DNA from: Tenebrio molitor
Taxonomy: Eukaryota > Arthropoda > Insecta > Coleoptera > Tenebrionidae
Direction: 5' to 3'
Length of the DNA stretch: 64,000 nt
Assembly (NCBI RefSeq): GCF_963966145.1
Contig: NC_091054.1
Location: 19,592,001 to 19,656,000, forward strand
Shown: positions 23,577 through 33,837 of the stretch, in pieces
Layout of the letters: every line of letters begins with the position of its first letter
Numbering within the stretch: the first letter of the stretch is position 1
Made by a program: the position numbers and the translations under genes
Notes under the pieces: model-generated
Databases searched by the model: none
The model's input: only the letters and a program-made list of their open reading frames with translations
What the model was told of the DNA's origin: nothing

Positions 23577-24739
23577 ATGGAAAAGTCAAACGAAGTTCCC
23601 GAAAATATTTTAAAGAAAGCGAACTTATTGCGGGAAAAATTGTTACCCGTGAAATCCAAAGCTGTGTACGAGAAGGTTTATGCAAGTTTCTGCTATTGGC
23701 GAGAAAACAACAAAGTCTCCGCTGTGACAGAAGAGCTAATACTCGCTTATTTAGACGAGAAGGTAAGTCTGGAATTATCCATTTTCAGTTACATAGTTTA
23801 TAATTAATTAATTTGATTTGTAGCAAGAAACGTTGTCACCTGCATCACTTTGGCCGCATTATTCGATGCTGAAGTCCTCTTTAAAAGTGAAAGAAAACCT
23901 GTGCATTGAGAAGTTTTGTAGTGTAACTGCTTACCTCAAGCAGATAAATGTGGGACATCATGCGAAAAAATCGAAGGTGTTATCTCGCGAACATATCGAA
24001 AAGTTTTTGTTAGAAGCTGCAGACGAAACATATTTATTTGTGAAGGTATTTATGTTTTGGTTGTTAAAACAAAAAATAATAATTTTCCCTTAATTTATAG
24101 GCTGCTTTGATTTTCGGCATTGCTGGAGCATGTCGGCGCAAGGAGTTATGCGACCTCACTGTAAATGATATTCAAGATACTGGAGAAGTTCTCATTGTAA
24201 CACTTCGAGATATCAAAACGCATTTAGATAGAAAGTTCACCATTATTGGAGAAGACTTCGTGGTTAACCCTTTAACCATATACCGAAAATATGCATCTTT
24301 ACGTCCCGTGAACACATCTCATGATCGATTCTTCTTGTTTTATAATAATGGGAAGTGTACTCGACAGCCTGTGGGAATAAACACCTTCGGTCAACTTCCC
24401 TCTAAAATTGCCGCGTATCTGAAGTTAGAGGATCCTAAAACTTATATGGGGCACTGCTTCCGAAGAAGCTCCGCAACTTTGCTAGCTGCAGGAGGTGGAG
24501 ATCTAGTTTCACTGAAACGACATGGCGGTTGGCGTTCTTCTACCGTCGCAGAAGGATACATCGAAGATTGCGTAGAGGAACGCATCAAAATTGCCAGAAA
24601 GGTGTTTGGGGGTACAACAACTACTACAACCGAGTTATCTACAAGTGATACTTCATCATCATCATCGTCAACCAATGGTGTTCAATATTTTCATAAATGT
24701 GAATTTCACTTTCATACAAATGAGAAGAATGAAACTTGA
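23577..24739 (+). CDS. Tyrosine recombinase YR1 (Crypton-like), apparently intact
   Basis: It is predicted to cut and rejoin DNA through a covalent phosphotyrosine link. Three exons, 23577-23762, 23824-24045 and 24101-24739, with GT-AG introns of 61 and 55 bp, give 348 aa. Residues 1-136 are an alpha-helical SAM-like core-binding region. The catalytic domain has R148 (GACRRKEL), K175 (DIKT), H254 and R257 (GHCFRRSSAT), H277 (RHGGW) and Y289 (AEGYIED), so the R-K-H-R-H-Y set is complete. A Thr/Ser-rich linker and a small tail (HKCEFHFH) end it. The exon junction before the catalytic domain is in the same place as in YR2, and length and domain order match. The start was chosen because the ATG opens the conserved N-terminus. 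No stop or frameshift was found. Function and family come from motifs; mobility is inferred. Confidence 0.8.
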
Positions 24740-24807
24740 ATTTTCTTATTAACTTGTATTCTGACTAGTTATACTTGTGATTTAAACCATTCTTGTTCAT
24801 ACTTCTT

Positions 24808-24866
24808 TCGTGTTTTAATTTTTTTAAAACACGTTGTTCTGGGAAACGTGTTTTAAATTGCTGTTT
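24808..24866. repeat. Palindrome downstream of YR1
   Basis: AAAACACGTT and AACGTGTTTT pair around TGTTCTGGG, with a further TCGTGTTTTAA to the left. It is probably the right end region of the YR1 element. Confidence 0.5.
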
Positions 24867-25082
24867 TTAGTGTAGGATTTAAATATTAAAAAGATGACTT
24901 AACATATGACCAACAGAAATTTTTTTTTTTAATTTCATAAATCAAAACCTATTTTAACCGTAATTTTATGTGCTTCGATTTTGACATAGATAATTTTGAT
25001 CAAGTGCGGTGGCCAGTTGTGGTAACTAAGGAAACGTTGTATGTTTATTGAAATTTTCTTTTTTATGTCAGTTTCAATAAAA

Positions 25083-26191
25083 ATGAGTGGTTCAAATGAT
25101 CCTGAAGCTGCAAATGCCGCAATTGCCGGGCTTCTACATAAAAAGTCCAAAGAAGTGTATGAGCACACCTACCACATCTTTTCGGAATGGTGTAAAGGAA
25201 AAAAGTGTCCAGGAAAAGTGAATGAAAATATCCTCCTTGCATACTTCGTTGCAAAAAGCAAAACTATGAAATCTTCAACATTGTGGTCCACCTACTCGAT
25301 GTTAATAAAAGCCACCATTAATATAAAACACAATATCGATATCAGCAAATTTAATAAACTTGTGCCATTTTTAAAACGGATGTCGGACAATTATAAACCG
25401 AAAAAATCCAAAACGTTTACAAGGGAAGAAGTTAACAAATTTTTACTGGAAGCAGAGGACGAAACGTACTTATTCATGAAGGTATAATTAAAATTTTTAT
25501 TTCGTATAATTTTCATGTACTGACAGTTGTCTCTATAATGCAGGTGCTTTTAATTATGGGAATTTCTGGAGCAATGCGACGGGAGGAACTAACGAAAATG
25601 ACGATAGATAACATCCAGGAAAAAGAAGACTTGATAATTGTGGAAGTACCGGATACGAAAACAAAAATTGATCGCAGGTTTGTTATAAGCAATGTGGAGT
25701 TTTTTAAATATTACAGAAAATATGCTGCACTTCTACCACTAAACACTGAAACTCGACGATTCTTCATAAATTACCAAAAAGGGAAGTGTATCAAACAACC
25801 TGTCGGGATCAACAAAATTGGAGAAACGCCTTCGTTAATTGCTAAATTCCTTCAGTTAACCGACATAAAAGCTTACACTGGCCATAGCTTCTGAAGGACG
25901 TCGGCTACCTTGTTAGTGGATGCTGGAGGAGATATCACCAATCTCAAAGGGCATGGAGGCTGGAAGACGTCCTCAATAGCTGAAGGTTACATTGCTGATT
26001 CGACGGAAAATAAAATAAAGCTTGCCAACCTAATTTCTTCCAATGAAATTTCTAACCAAGTGCCAAGCGAACAAGTACCTATGGAATCATCGACAAATTT
26101 TCAAATGAATCAAATGACTGGACTAAAGAAAGCTGGATTTAACGTTACAAATTGTTCGAATTGTTCTTTTAATTTTCATTTTAATAAATAA
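25083..26191 (+). pseudogene. Tyrosine recombinase YR2, stopped at a catalytic Arg codon
   Basis: This is a paralogue of YR1, 1.3 kb downstream. Exons 25083-25481 and 25544-26191 are joined by a GT-AG intron of 62 bp (YR1 has one more intron in the N-terminal part). The catalytic domain shows Arg in GAMRREEL, Lys in DTKTKI, His in GHSF, then TGA at 25892-25894 exactly where the second catalytic Arg of the HxxR box is expected. In-frame RTSATLL, GHGGW and AEGYIAD (nucleophilic Tyr) continue to TAA at 26191. Apart from the stop, the frame is open for 347 codons, the same length as YR1. CGA to TGA is a single transition at a CpG, so the inactivation looks recent. An in-frame ATG further upstream (25041) is possible. 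Confidence 0.8.
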
Positions 26192-26216
26192 GTTCCTTTG
26201 TAAAATATATATTTCC

Positions 26217-26443
26217 TTCATTCATAGATTAAAACAAAGCAGTTAAAAAAAGTTGATGACATCATCACTTTTTTTCATTTAGTGAAAAAAAGTACCACTT
26301 CTAACACTAAAATCAATGAAAAAAAGTTGACTATTTTTCATTGATTTTAGTGTTAGAAGTACTTATCACTTTTTTTCACTTAGTGAAAAAAATTATGACG
26401 TCAGGAACTTTTTTTAACTGCTTGGTTTTAATCCATGAATGAA
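26217..26443. repeat. 227-bp central palindrome
   Basis: TTCATTCATAGATTAAAACA and following bases pair with the inverted sequence ending at 26443, with few mismatches, through CACTTCTAACACTAAAATCA to a centre near 26330. It marks the junction of the two inverted YR2 copies and would form a long hairpin. Confidence 0.85.
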
Positions 26444-26603
26444 CGATATACCTACGTGTTCTACAGAGAAGTGATTTATCAAAATGAAAATTGAAATAAC
26501 GATTAGAACAATTAGTAACATTAAACCCACCTTTCTTTAGTCCACTAGTAATTTCAGCATCTTCATCTGAATCACTAATTTTGACTTTTATTGAGACTGA
26601 CAT
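26376..26603 (-). pseudogene. Internally deleted YR2 copy (N- and C-terminus only)
   Basis: The minus strand reads MSVSIKVKISDSDEDAEI, then GLKKGGFNVTNCSN and FNFHFDK. The first part matches the start region of YR2 (MSVSIKMSGSND); the last matches its C-terminus (GLKKAGFNVTNCSN, FNFHFNK). The whole core-binding and catalytic region is missing. The frame stays open for 75 codons because the YR2-like TAA is lost. It is either a dead remnant or a small protein; the first is far more likely. Confidence 0.65.
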
Positions 26604-26743
26604 AAAACTGACAAATTAATTTTACAACAATAAAAATATAATGTTTCCTTAGTTACCACAACCGGCCACCGCACTTGACCAAAATGGAAGCACAAATTAC
26701 AGTTAAATTAGGTTTTGATTTATGAAATTTTAAAAAAATTTAT

Positions 26744-26862
26744 AGACAACTCGTGTTAGCGTGCTTTTTTTTCATGCGTGTGGATTATTTAACTCGTCTA
26801 CGACTCGTTTAATAACCTTCCACACTTGTGAAAAAAAGTTGCACTTCTAACACTCGTTGTCT
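26744..26862. repeat. Right terminal palindrome of the YR2 element
   Basis: This is the inverted copy of 23258-23375, about 90% alike by eye, again a palindrome in itself. Confidence 0.8.
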
Positions 26863-27789
26863 AAAATAATTTTATTATTCATCCAATTATACGTTGCTTG
26901 GCATTTGAGGGAAGATACTCAATTTTCTCATAAAGGGAAAATTAGATCGAACTCTATTGGTCAATTTGATTAATTCATAACTAAAAAGCTGTTGCACCCT
27001 GAATATTTTTCTTAACGTTTTTTACCTTCATTACCATCAAGGAATATACAGTTTCAATTTGATCCGCGAGTTCTGGGACACCTGTATAATATTGTTGGTA
27101 GTAACTGCAGAACGAATAAAAAAAATCCGTAATAGAAATTGATAATTATCGTGTTAGGTTAGGTTGATTTCAGTTAAAGTTAAATTGAGGCAAATCACAC
27201 CGAAAATGTTATGAAACGTAAGGGATGCATGTTACTATCGATTTGCAATATGCTAAGAAACAAACGGTGCCCATTTTGAACATTTGTCGCAATAAATATA
27301 CAGGGTCGCTACAAAGTATGGCAACAGTTAAATATCTCGTGAATGGTTTCTCTGAAATCCTTGATATTTGGTATATAGTTAAGAGCATTTAAATTCTATT
27401 CTTTGCAATTTTTTCAGTTTTATACCTACATTTGTTTTCGAGATACAAAGCTAACTTGATTTTTTTTAAATGGCAACAGGGGTTAATTTTATGATTTTTG
27501 AAAAGAGTTTTTTTTTTCTGAATTCAACGATGTATCACATGTAATAATAGTTTACATAAGAATTCTCAAAAATAAATAAACATAGTTACCTTTGAAAACA
27601 GTTTCTACCTATTTTATTAATTATTATGTGAAAGCGTTTAAGTGAAACCGAGCGGATAGAAGTTCTAATGATGTTTGGATATGGTGATAGGAGACGAAGC
27701 TGTGCTGAAGTGATGACACTTTTTAATGAAACGGTCATTATGTGATACAGTGTTGAATTTAAAAAAAAAAACACTTTTTATCATGAAAT

Positions 27790-28358
27790 TAACCTCTTTT
27801 GTGGAAGTGACCGCCCAATTTAATAATAAATCATAGCTAAATTTTGCACTTTAATATCGAATTCCATTTATTTCAAAAACCGGTGATGCTTTCATGATTT
27901 TAATGACATCAAATTTTTCCTAAATGTTTGAAAGGACTCTCAGTGAAAAATCATGTAAATTAATGTAGCGGTTATTGAATTAAAACGAAATAAACTAGGC
28001 AAAAATGAATAGGGAATTCCACAATTTTTCTTGGAAAGCAAAATAATTCCCCCATTCCTCCCACGTATTCTTAAACACTAGATAAATTTAAAATGTTACA
28101 AGTACTTGAAACATTACATTTAATGTGTATATATTTATATTTCTACCACATTTCATTACAAATTTTAAACTGTATTTATAAAAAATTCAAAAATGGAAAA
28201 ATTCCCTATACATTTTTGCCTAGTTTATGTATTTACTAGTTTCATTAAAAAATTTGAAATTTTTACAGCGATACAAAATCATTCCTGAATTTTTTGAGAA
28301 TTTTAAATTGATTAGAGGTGTGTGTTTTCGCTCGGGCGGTAAAACTTGAATCACCCTG
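27790..28358. mobile_element. Truncated second copy of the 19309-20014 element
   Basis: From ACCGCCCAATTTAA near 27810 to the end (CGGTAAAACTTGAATCACCC before TA at 28359) it matches the right part of 19309-20014 in the same orientation. It is interrupted by 27993-28225. Confidence 0.75.
27993..28225. mobile_element. 233-bp MITE nested in the preceding copy
   Basis: AACTAGGCAAAAATGxATAG followed by GGAATT is inverted at both ends; TA duplications are at 27991-27992 and 28226-28227. The uninterrupted sister copy (about 19874, GAAATATTTAC) shows the empty site with a single TA. Confidence 0.85.
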
Positions 28359-28388
28359 TACAGTTGCGGTCACGGAACAGTTTAGGTA

Positions 28389-28597
28389 CAGTCGATGGAC
28401 AAATAAAACTGGGACAAAAATGACAATCACCTAAGTCAAAATTTACAAATTTGCATCGTTTAATTACGGCTTTATTACAAATAGGTTAAGTTTGGTATGA
28501 CATATTATGTAGAAAGTGACAAATATACTGACAATTCAATGGTCTGATTTACATAGATTAAATTTTAAGTGTCCCAGTTTTATTTGTCCACCAACCG
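28389..28597. mobile_element. 209-bp MITE
   Basis: TGGACAAATAAAACTGGGAC is inverted between the ends (about 28395 and 28590). TA flanks are at 28387-28388 and 28598-28599. Confidence 0.75.
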
Positions 28598-28602
28598 TAC
28601 AT

Positions 28603-29032
28603 CATTATTTTTCTATTGTAATTTGGAAAAAATCATTGGCGTAGTGTTATTAATGAACCGAAGGTTGCAAAACTTTATTAATAAACAAGGGGCCTACACC
28701 AAATATTAATTTGTAAAAAGTTATCCTTGTACCTATTTGTTAAATTGTAAGTTTTCAGTTTGTTAAATTTTGGATTTTTATTTATTGTGTATAATAAAAT
28801 AATTGTTTAATTTATAAAGAAGTTTTAATTACTTACACGCTGATGCGCCACTGTTAATAAACGTCACATTGACACAAAAAGTCAATTTACAGTGCGCAAA
28901 AATAAAAAAAAGAGTGTGTGCTTAAGACCGCACGACAGAAGTGAAAACTTCTATGATGCCCGTTACTGATTTTAAGTAATATCATTGTAATATGTACCTA
29001 TTCCTATTCTATAATAGTTATTTATGTATCAA
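28603..29032. other. Intergenic, nothing recognised
   Basis: AT-rich. A short block (AAGACCGCACGACAGAAGTG, 28925-28944) recurs in similar form at 36547-36567. Otherwise nothing. Confidence 0.5.
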
Positions 29033-29141
29033 GGGCATTATGAAGATGTTTATGTTCGAGGGCAACCAGTTTAAAAGGTTGAGGGACGCTAGGCCCGAGA
29101 GTTTTTAAGGTGCCCGAGAGCATAAACATCGAGTAATGCCC
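29033..29141. repeat. 109-bp imperfect palindrome
   Basis: GGGCATTA, then GATGTTTATG and TCGAGGGCA, pairs with TGCCCGAGAGCATAAACATC and TAATGCCC. The centre is GC-richer (GGGACGCTAGGCCCGAG). It is the same design as the recombinase-element palindromes. Confidence 0.7.
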
Positions 29142-30163
29142 GTGGTGCATACAACGTTTTATGTTTCACTGCATTTGAATTTGTGAACATTTAAAAAAAT
29201 TATAAATTGTGAACTTGATTTTGCTAAATTTCCTAGTTTGCGGTGGCTCATATCTATGACGACTTGTTTGAGCGGGCGTAATAAGCGGGCATTATGATTT
29301 ATACGCCCTAGGGCATTATAGCCTACTTAATATATCTCGTTGTCAAGGTATAAAAATCAAATAATCATTCAATGAAACATAAAAAAATATATCATTATGG
29401 ATAATAGTACTTGGAGGAATAAGGAGCAAGGCATAAAGAATTAATGTCAAAAATCTGTATTTTTCAATAGAAACTGCAAATACGAGTACGTCCGCTTTTA
29501 GAGATACATTCTGGCAAAATTTGTAAGGTTAGGTTTGGATGTTTAAGTTTTATTTTCTTGACGATGATATTGAACACAACACAAAGTTTCATAGCAATAC
29601 CCTGTATTATGATAATTTGTCAATTTTCCTCTTCACATTTTGCTGCACTAATTTTTCCAATAGATGAATTGAGAATAGTTGAAGCCATATAATCGAGAAT
29701 TACGTATTAAATCCTACATTCATCTGTAAACTTACAATATTTGTCGTGTCTTTATCGTTTATATTATATAAAACTATACAGGGCATTTCACGAGTGATAA
29801 TGAGCCTGACGGAATAATAAATTCAACCCACAATACATTGTCAAAAAAAGCCCTTTATACAGTTACTCCTGCAGCTCTGCACTGAGGTCACTCAGGTCAC
29901 AACACAATTATCACTGAAAATTGAAAACTGACAAGTGACGCACAGTTGATTGTTTTTCACTCGCTCCGAAAAAAATCTCGACTCCCATGATTTTAGTTTA
30001 CCGTGTCGTTCTGCGGACGATTTGCGCTGATCTGCGAACGATTTTCGCTTGTGGTGCGTTACGATTTTACCGTGTCGCATGAAACTAATTCACTGCCCAG
30101 GAATAAAATGTATGTAGTGCGCCTAAAGAAGTTTTCACTTCAAAAAAATAAACGCCTGCTATA
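29142..30163. other. Intergenic with one unpaired transposon-like end
   Basis: TACAGGGCATTTCACGAGTG at 29773 looks like a TIR tip but has no partner that I could find. There is no gene. Confidence 0.4.
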
Positions 30164-30855
30164 CAGGGTCTATCAGAACTGGCGGACCAAAATAATACGG
30201 TGAATTCATCATCTTCTGGGAATAGTAGGAAAAATGTTCAAAAAAATCTATCTTAAATAGTGATTAGGAAAGAAGCAATTTAAACTGACCAATCCTGTTG
30301 TTGATGTTAAGTTACCTATAAATTAGTGTTCCTGCTTTATTTGTAAGTTTTGTAACTATGGACGCATTTCAAATGATGCTTATGCATTGTTAGGTATCCG
30401 CATTGTTTGTGCAATGACGGACATTTTCAGGTTATAATATTTGGCATAAAATCTTTTGACCACACAAACGACAGTTTATTTAAGAAAGTAACAAAAGAGA
30501 CTAAACTTAATACCTGAGCAGCAACTGTGGCACTCTCATCACACTGTCCATATAAGACAAGCATATCAAAGTATTCTGAAGAAGTAAAGATTAAGCGTTT
30601 TTATTGACTTTTGTAATTGTCAGAAATAATTTATTATGACATAATATTCAATTATGCAACAATCAAATTTGTTTCGATAGTTAGAACTAATATAATTTTT
30701 TAAGGTAATTTTATATCTACACGCGATTGGTCAATTAAAAACGTTCTTATTTTAAAATCCAATGAGGATGGATTTTTTAAAACATTTTTCCTATTATTCC
30801 CAGAAGATGATGATTCCACCGTATTATTTTGGTCCGCCAGTTCTGATAGACCCTG
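30164..30855. mobile_element. 692-bp TIR element with about 100-bp ends
   Basis: CAGGGTCTATCAGAACTGGC and a further 80 bp (GGACCAAAATAATACGGTG, TCATCATCTTCTGGGAATA) are inverted at 30855. TA lies on both sides. No coding sequence. Confidence 0.85.
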
Positions 30856-31222
30856 TATAAATGTAGATGTAAACTGTTCTGTGGCTGCAATTGTACAAGT
30901 TATAAATTTTATGCCACTTAAAGTTTCCATACTGTATATTCCCTATAACAATTATCGCAACACGTATTTATTTCTAGAAAATATAATTTCTGAACATCAA
31001 AACTATTGTACCTACTTGTAAATGTTAGGTTCTGGAAAAACATAAAAGATGATTAACAGCACCAGCAACCCCATATAACGCAGAAAATAACAAAAAAAAA
31101 AAAGATTTATGTCAAATTGCAAATTTATGAACGCAAGTATAAAATGGCTCTAGTATCTCCAATTTGTACTTCTAGCTCGAATTACAGCTTTTCATCCTCC
31201 TTGGCATGCCGCGTATGAGGTC

Positions 31223-31720
31223 TGAAACATTTCTGATTCTGAAATAAGTTTGGAAAAAAATGTAGAGTATCCTTGACACAAAATATTCTGCGTAAATGAC
31301 TTTTGTAGGTGAAATCAAAAGGAAGGAAATTACCCTATTTCCTTGTATTTTCAACGCCTATGAATAGGGAAAATTTGTCCGAATTTGTTCACTTCATTAG
31401 CAACCATTGTTACATCAACTCCACAATGAAGGCGTAGGTGCAAGCATACTGCTTTGTAAATGTTTCTATGGAAATGATCGAGAGGAGTAAGGTTACGTTT
31501 GTGACTGACGGGCACGTTTGATTATTATTGTTGTTAAACTACCAAGATAATCAGGTAATCACCTTTAACTCAGCAGCGTACTAGCAATTTTGACCAAATT
31601 TTCAATCATTTGTATCTCGAAAACGAAAAAAACTTTTATAAGAATTTTTTTTTTGTCTATGACTTCTTTTCATCTTCACCAATTACCGGTTTTTTTTCCA
31701 AACTTATTTCAGAATCACCC
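31223..31720. mobile_element. Possible decayed TIR element
   Basis: GATTCTGAAATAAGTTTGG near 31232 is inverted near 31699-31717 (CCAAACTTATTTCAGAATC, then ACCCTGTA). The left CAGGGT tip has decayed. Confidence 0.5.
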
Positions 31721-31758
31721 TGTATACTGCTGCACAATTCCTGTAGTGTGGGGTCGTA

Positions 31759-32094
31759 CCATCGGAGCCATCGAAATGTGAACGAATTTCTGGTGCCATA
31801 GAAACGTCATCTGTTTTGGTTTAGATTAAATAAAACTTTGTTCAGTGGCGTACTATATGTATTACCTATAACTTTCTATTACAATTATTACAAGTTTCCC
31901 CGAGTTTGGCTACAGCCCTCGCTTTTTCCGCAACGGTCAAGTGGCATGTATATCGTTTAAAAATAAATTAAATCTGCTGACAAATTATGTTTGTGAAAAT
32001 ATGTCACAAATCTGACACATTAACGCACGCCTATGATTGATATTTCAACACACACTAGGAAAATTTGGCGTTCACATTTCGATGGGGCCGATAG
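31759..32094. mobile_element. 336-bp MITE inside a Tc1-like relic
   Basis: C(C/T)ATCGGxxCCATCGAAATG followed by TGAACG is inverted at both ends; TA is at 31757-31758 and 32095-32096. The tip belongs to the CTAT-ended group. It cuts the transposase relic right after HDN. Confidence 0.75.
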
Positions 32095-32095
32095 T

Positions 32096-32570
32096 ACATT
32101 GTCATGCATAAAAATGCAATTTTCTTCAACAAAGAGCGCATAAGGTACTCCATGTTCTTCTAAAATGTCGGTAACATATCATAGTCCTTGTTCACAATGG
32201 ACATAAGCTTGATATAATGCATAAGAAATTCATGATACATGCAGTGTATATGATATGTATACTATTAATTTTTACGTAACTTATGAGAAATGACCTCAGT
32301 GAACATTATTGTTGTGTACAAAAAGGCATGGAAAATCACATTCGAGTTGTATGAACACATAAATTATTTTCCAATTGCCCAAATTTATAAATTATTCTTA
32401 AGTGCCTCTTATGTATTTCTTATGTTTTATGTCCATTGTGAACAGCACTAACTGCTGTTAATCGAGCCCCAGGTAGTGGTACCAACACTGTAGGTATGGC
32501 CTCGCAAAGAGATGCCTCCCTATATCATCACGGATCCTCCACCAAAAGGAACACCTGGACGGAAATTACA
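32096..32570 (-). pseudogene. Tc1-like transposase relic, split by a MITE
   Basis: On the minus strand, 32570-32449 reads PFGGGSVMI, an in-frame TAG (where W is usual), GGISLRGHTYS. After the inserted MITE (32184-32448), 32183-32096 reads VTDILEEHGVPYALF and NCIFMHDN, the block around the second catalytic Asp. Order and spacing fit a Tc1-type DDE transposase. Both the stop and the two insertions make it dead. Confidence 0.7.
32184..32448. mobile_element. About 265-bp MITE
   Basis: TTGTTCACAATGGACATAA is inverted at both ends (about 32188 and 32440), next to TAG/CTA flanks. It lies within the Tc1 relic. Confidence 0.7.
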
Positions 32571-32850
32571 GGTAGAATAACGTTTGTTTGTTGTGACTGT
32601 CGCTTCTTGGATCCTTTATGTTGCCAATGAAAGAAAAATAAATTCCTTATCTGGTAATTTTTTAACAAAAATGATTATTACTTTGCTTTAAATAAATTGT
32701 CGGCCGAAAAAATGTTGTGTATTACACAGCTAGAAAATGTTTTGCAAGTGGTCGCATTTGTGGGCCTCGGCTGACGCCTCTGCCTCACAAACCATGCTTG
32801 CACTTGCAAAATGGCATTTTCTAGTCTTGTGATACAAGTAAATAAGTATG
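32571..32850. other. Intergenic with an inverted motif pair
   Basis: AGCTAGAAAATG (32729) and CATTTTCTAG (32812-32821) pair across about 80 bp that contains CGCATTTGTGGGCCTCGG. This is a weak palindrome of the type described for the recombinase elements. Confidence 0.4.
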
Positions 32851-33479
32851 TATTATTTAACGAGTTGTGTGTGTAAATTGAGCTTTTTTTGGGATGAGTG
32901 GGCCAGTTTAAAACGTGAGTGAAACGAGCCTTTTAAAGGCCCACGAATGCCAAAAAGGCCCAATTTACACACGAACGAATTGAATACAAGGTTTTTTTGT
33001 TCGACGAGCTCCTTAAAGGCTCCAAATCGCTTAAAATCTTTAAAATTAGCTTGATGTTTCGTTTTGACAAGTTATGACATTTATCAAAATCCGTTCACAC
33101 AGGAGAAAATTCTCAAATTCTGACAGTATCGAACAAAAAAAAATGTATTCGAACGATGAGAAAACAAACATGATCCTGATTTAAGGCGAATGTAATAAAA
33201 ATGCCTCTACATTTGCACGTTTATGCAGACAATAAACATTTTCCCAAAAACTGTTTGTTTTTTCACAATTTCATTTAACCAAGCGAATATGACATTTATG
33301 TCAAAATTTACAAAAGTGCACAGTTAACTTTGTTTCACGATTTTTAAATCAAAAAACAAATATCCACGTTAGCATTGGAAACTGTTCCAAATATATTGTA
33401 GGCTGCATTTTCAATTCCGTCGGGCTCATTATGATTCCTGTATTGCACGGTTTCTTCACACGTAAGATGTGAAGACGTA

Positions 33480-33835
33480 CTATCGCGGCCAAAATACTTT
33501 GGTCGTCACTTTTTGACACTGCAAATGTAAATCAAGTATTAATGTCAATATACATGACAATTTCAAATTATTCTTGTCAAAAATATGGCACTTTCAGTTT
33601 TGGATAAATATAGAATCGTCTTACTTGCTTCTGAAGGTTGTCTAAACCGTGACCATGTTGATCTTTTGCTTTTGAACCCTGCCTCCGCAGCTGGGATTTA
33701 CCCCACCTGTATGACACTGATAGATTAAAATAATTTTGACAACAGTAAAAAATAAGGTTAAACATCCTAAAGCTCGCTTTACAATTGAATATCATTTATG
33801 TCACATTGACGACCAAAGTATTTTGGCCGCGATAG
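33480..33835. mobile_element. MITE of the CTAT-ended group
   Basis: CTATCGCGGCCAAAATACTT followed by TGGTCGTCA is inverted at both ends; TA flanks are at 33478-33479 and 33836-33837. Confidence 0.85.
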
Positions 33836-33837
33836 TA

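Larger units (their letters stand above)
23258..26862. mobile_element. Palindrome-ended tyrosine recombinase element, tail-to-tail inverted dimer with a nested second element
   Basis: The outer ends (23258-23375 and 26744-26862) are inverted copies of each other, and each is itself an imperfect palindrome (GACAACGAGTGTTAGA ... CTAACACGAGTTGTC). Reading inward from the right end gives a 5' leader (AATTTCATAAATCAAAACCT), a start codon, then a C-terminus, a 3' region and a central palindrome: a deleted copy of the YR2 element. Reading inward from the left end, the same leader appears only at about 24933, because about 1.5 kb carrying YR1 and its own palindromes has been inserted at about 23383-24915. 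The layout is therefore YR2 element (split by YR1 element), 227-bp palindrome, inverted deleted YR2 element. Cryptons are the known eukaryotic YR transposons; palindromic ends are not part of their usual description. Confidence 0.65.
21772..27084 (+). mobile_element. DUF4817-type Tc1/mariner-like transposon interrupted by recombinase elements
   Basis: CAGGCTGTCCCAGAACTCGC at 21772 and its near-perfect inverse ending at 27084 are flanked by TA. Without the 3.6-kb insertion at 23258-26862 the element is about 1.7 kb, a normal size for the superfamily. Transposase remnants lie at 22080-22537. The insertion therefore postdates this element. Confidence 0.75.

Noticed and set aside
23435..23803. 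Longer frame overlapping YR1 exon 1
   Set aside because: It is a different frame from the conserved recombinase N-terminus and runs through the upstream palindrome and the intron.
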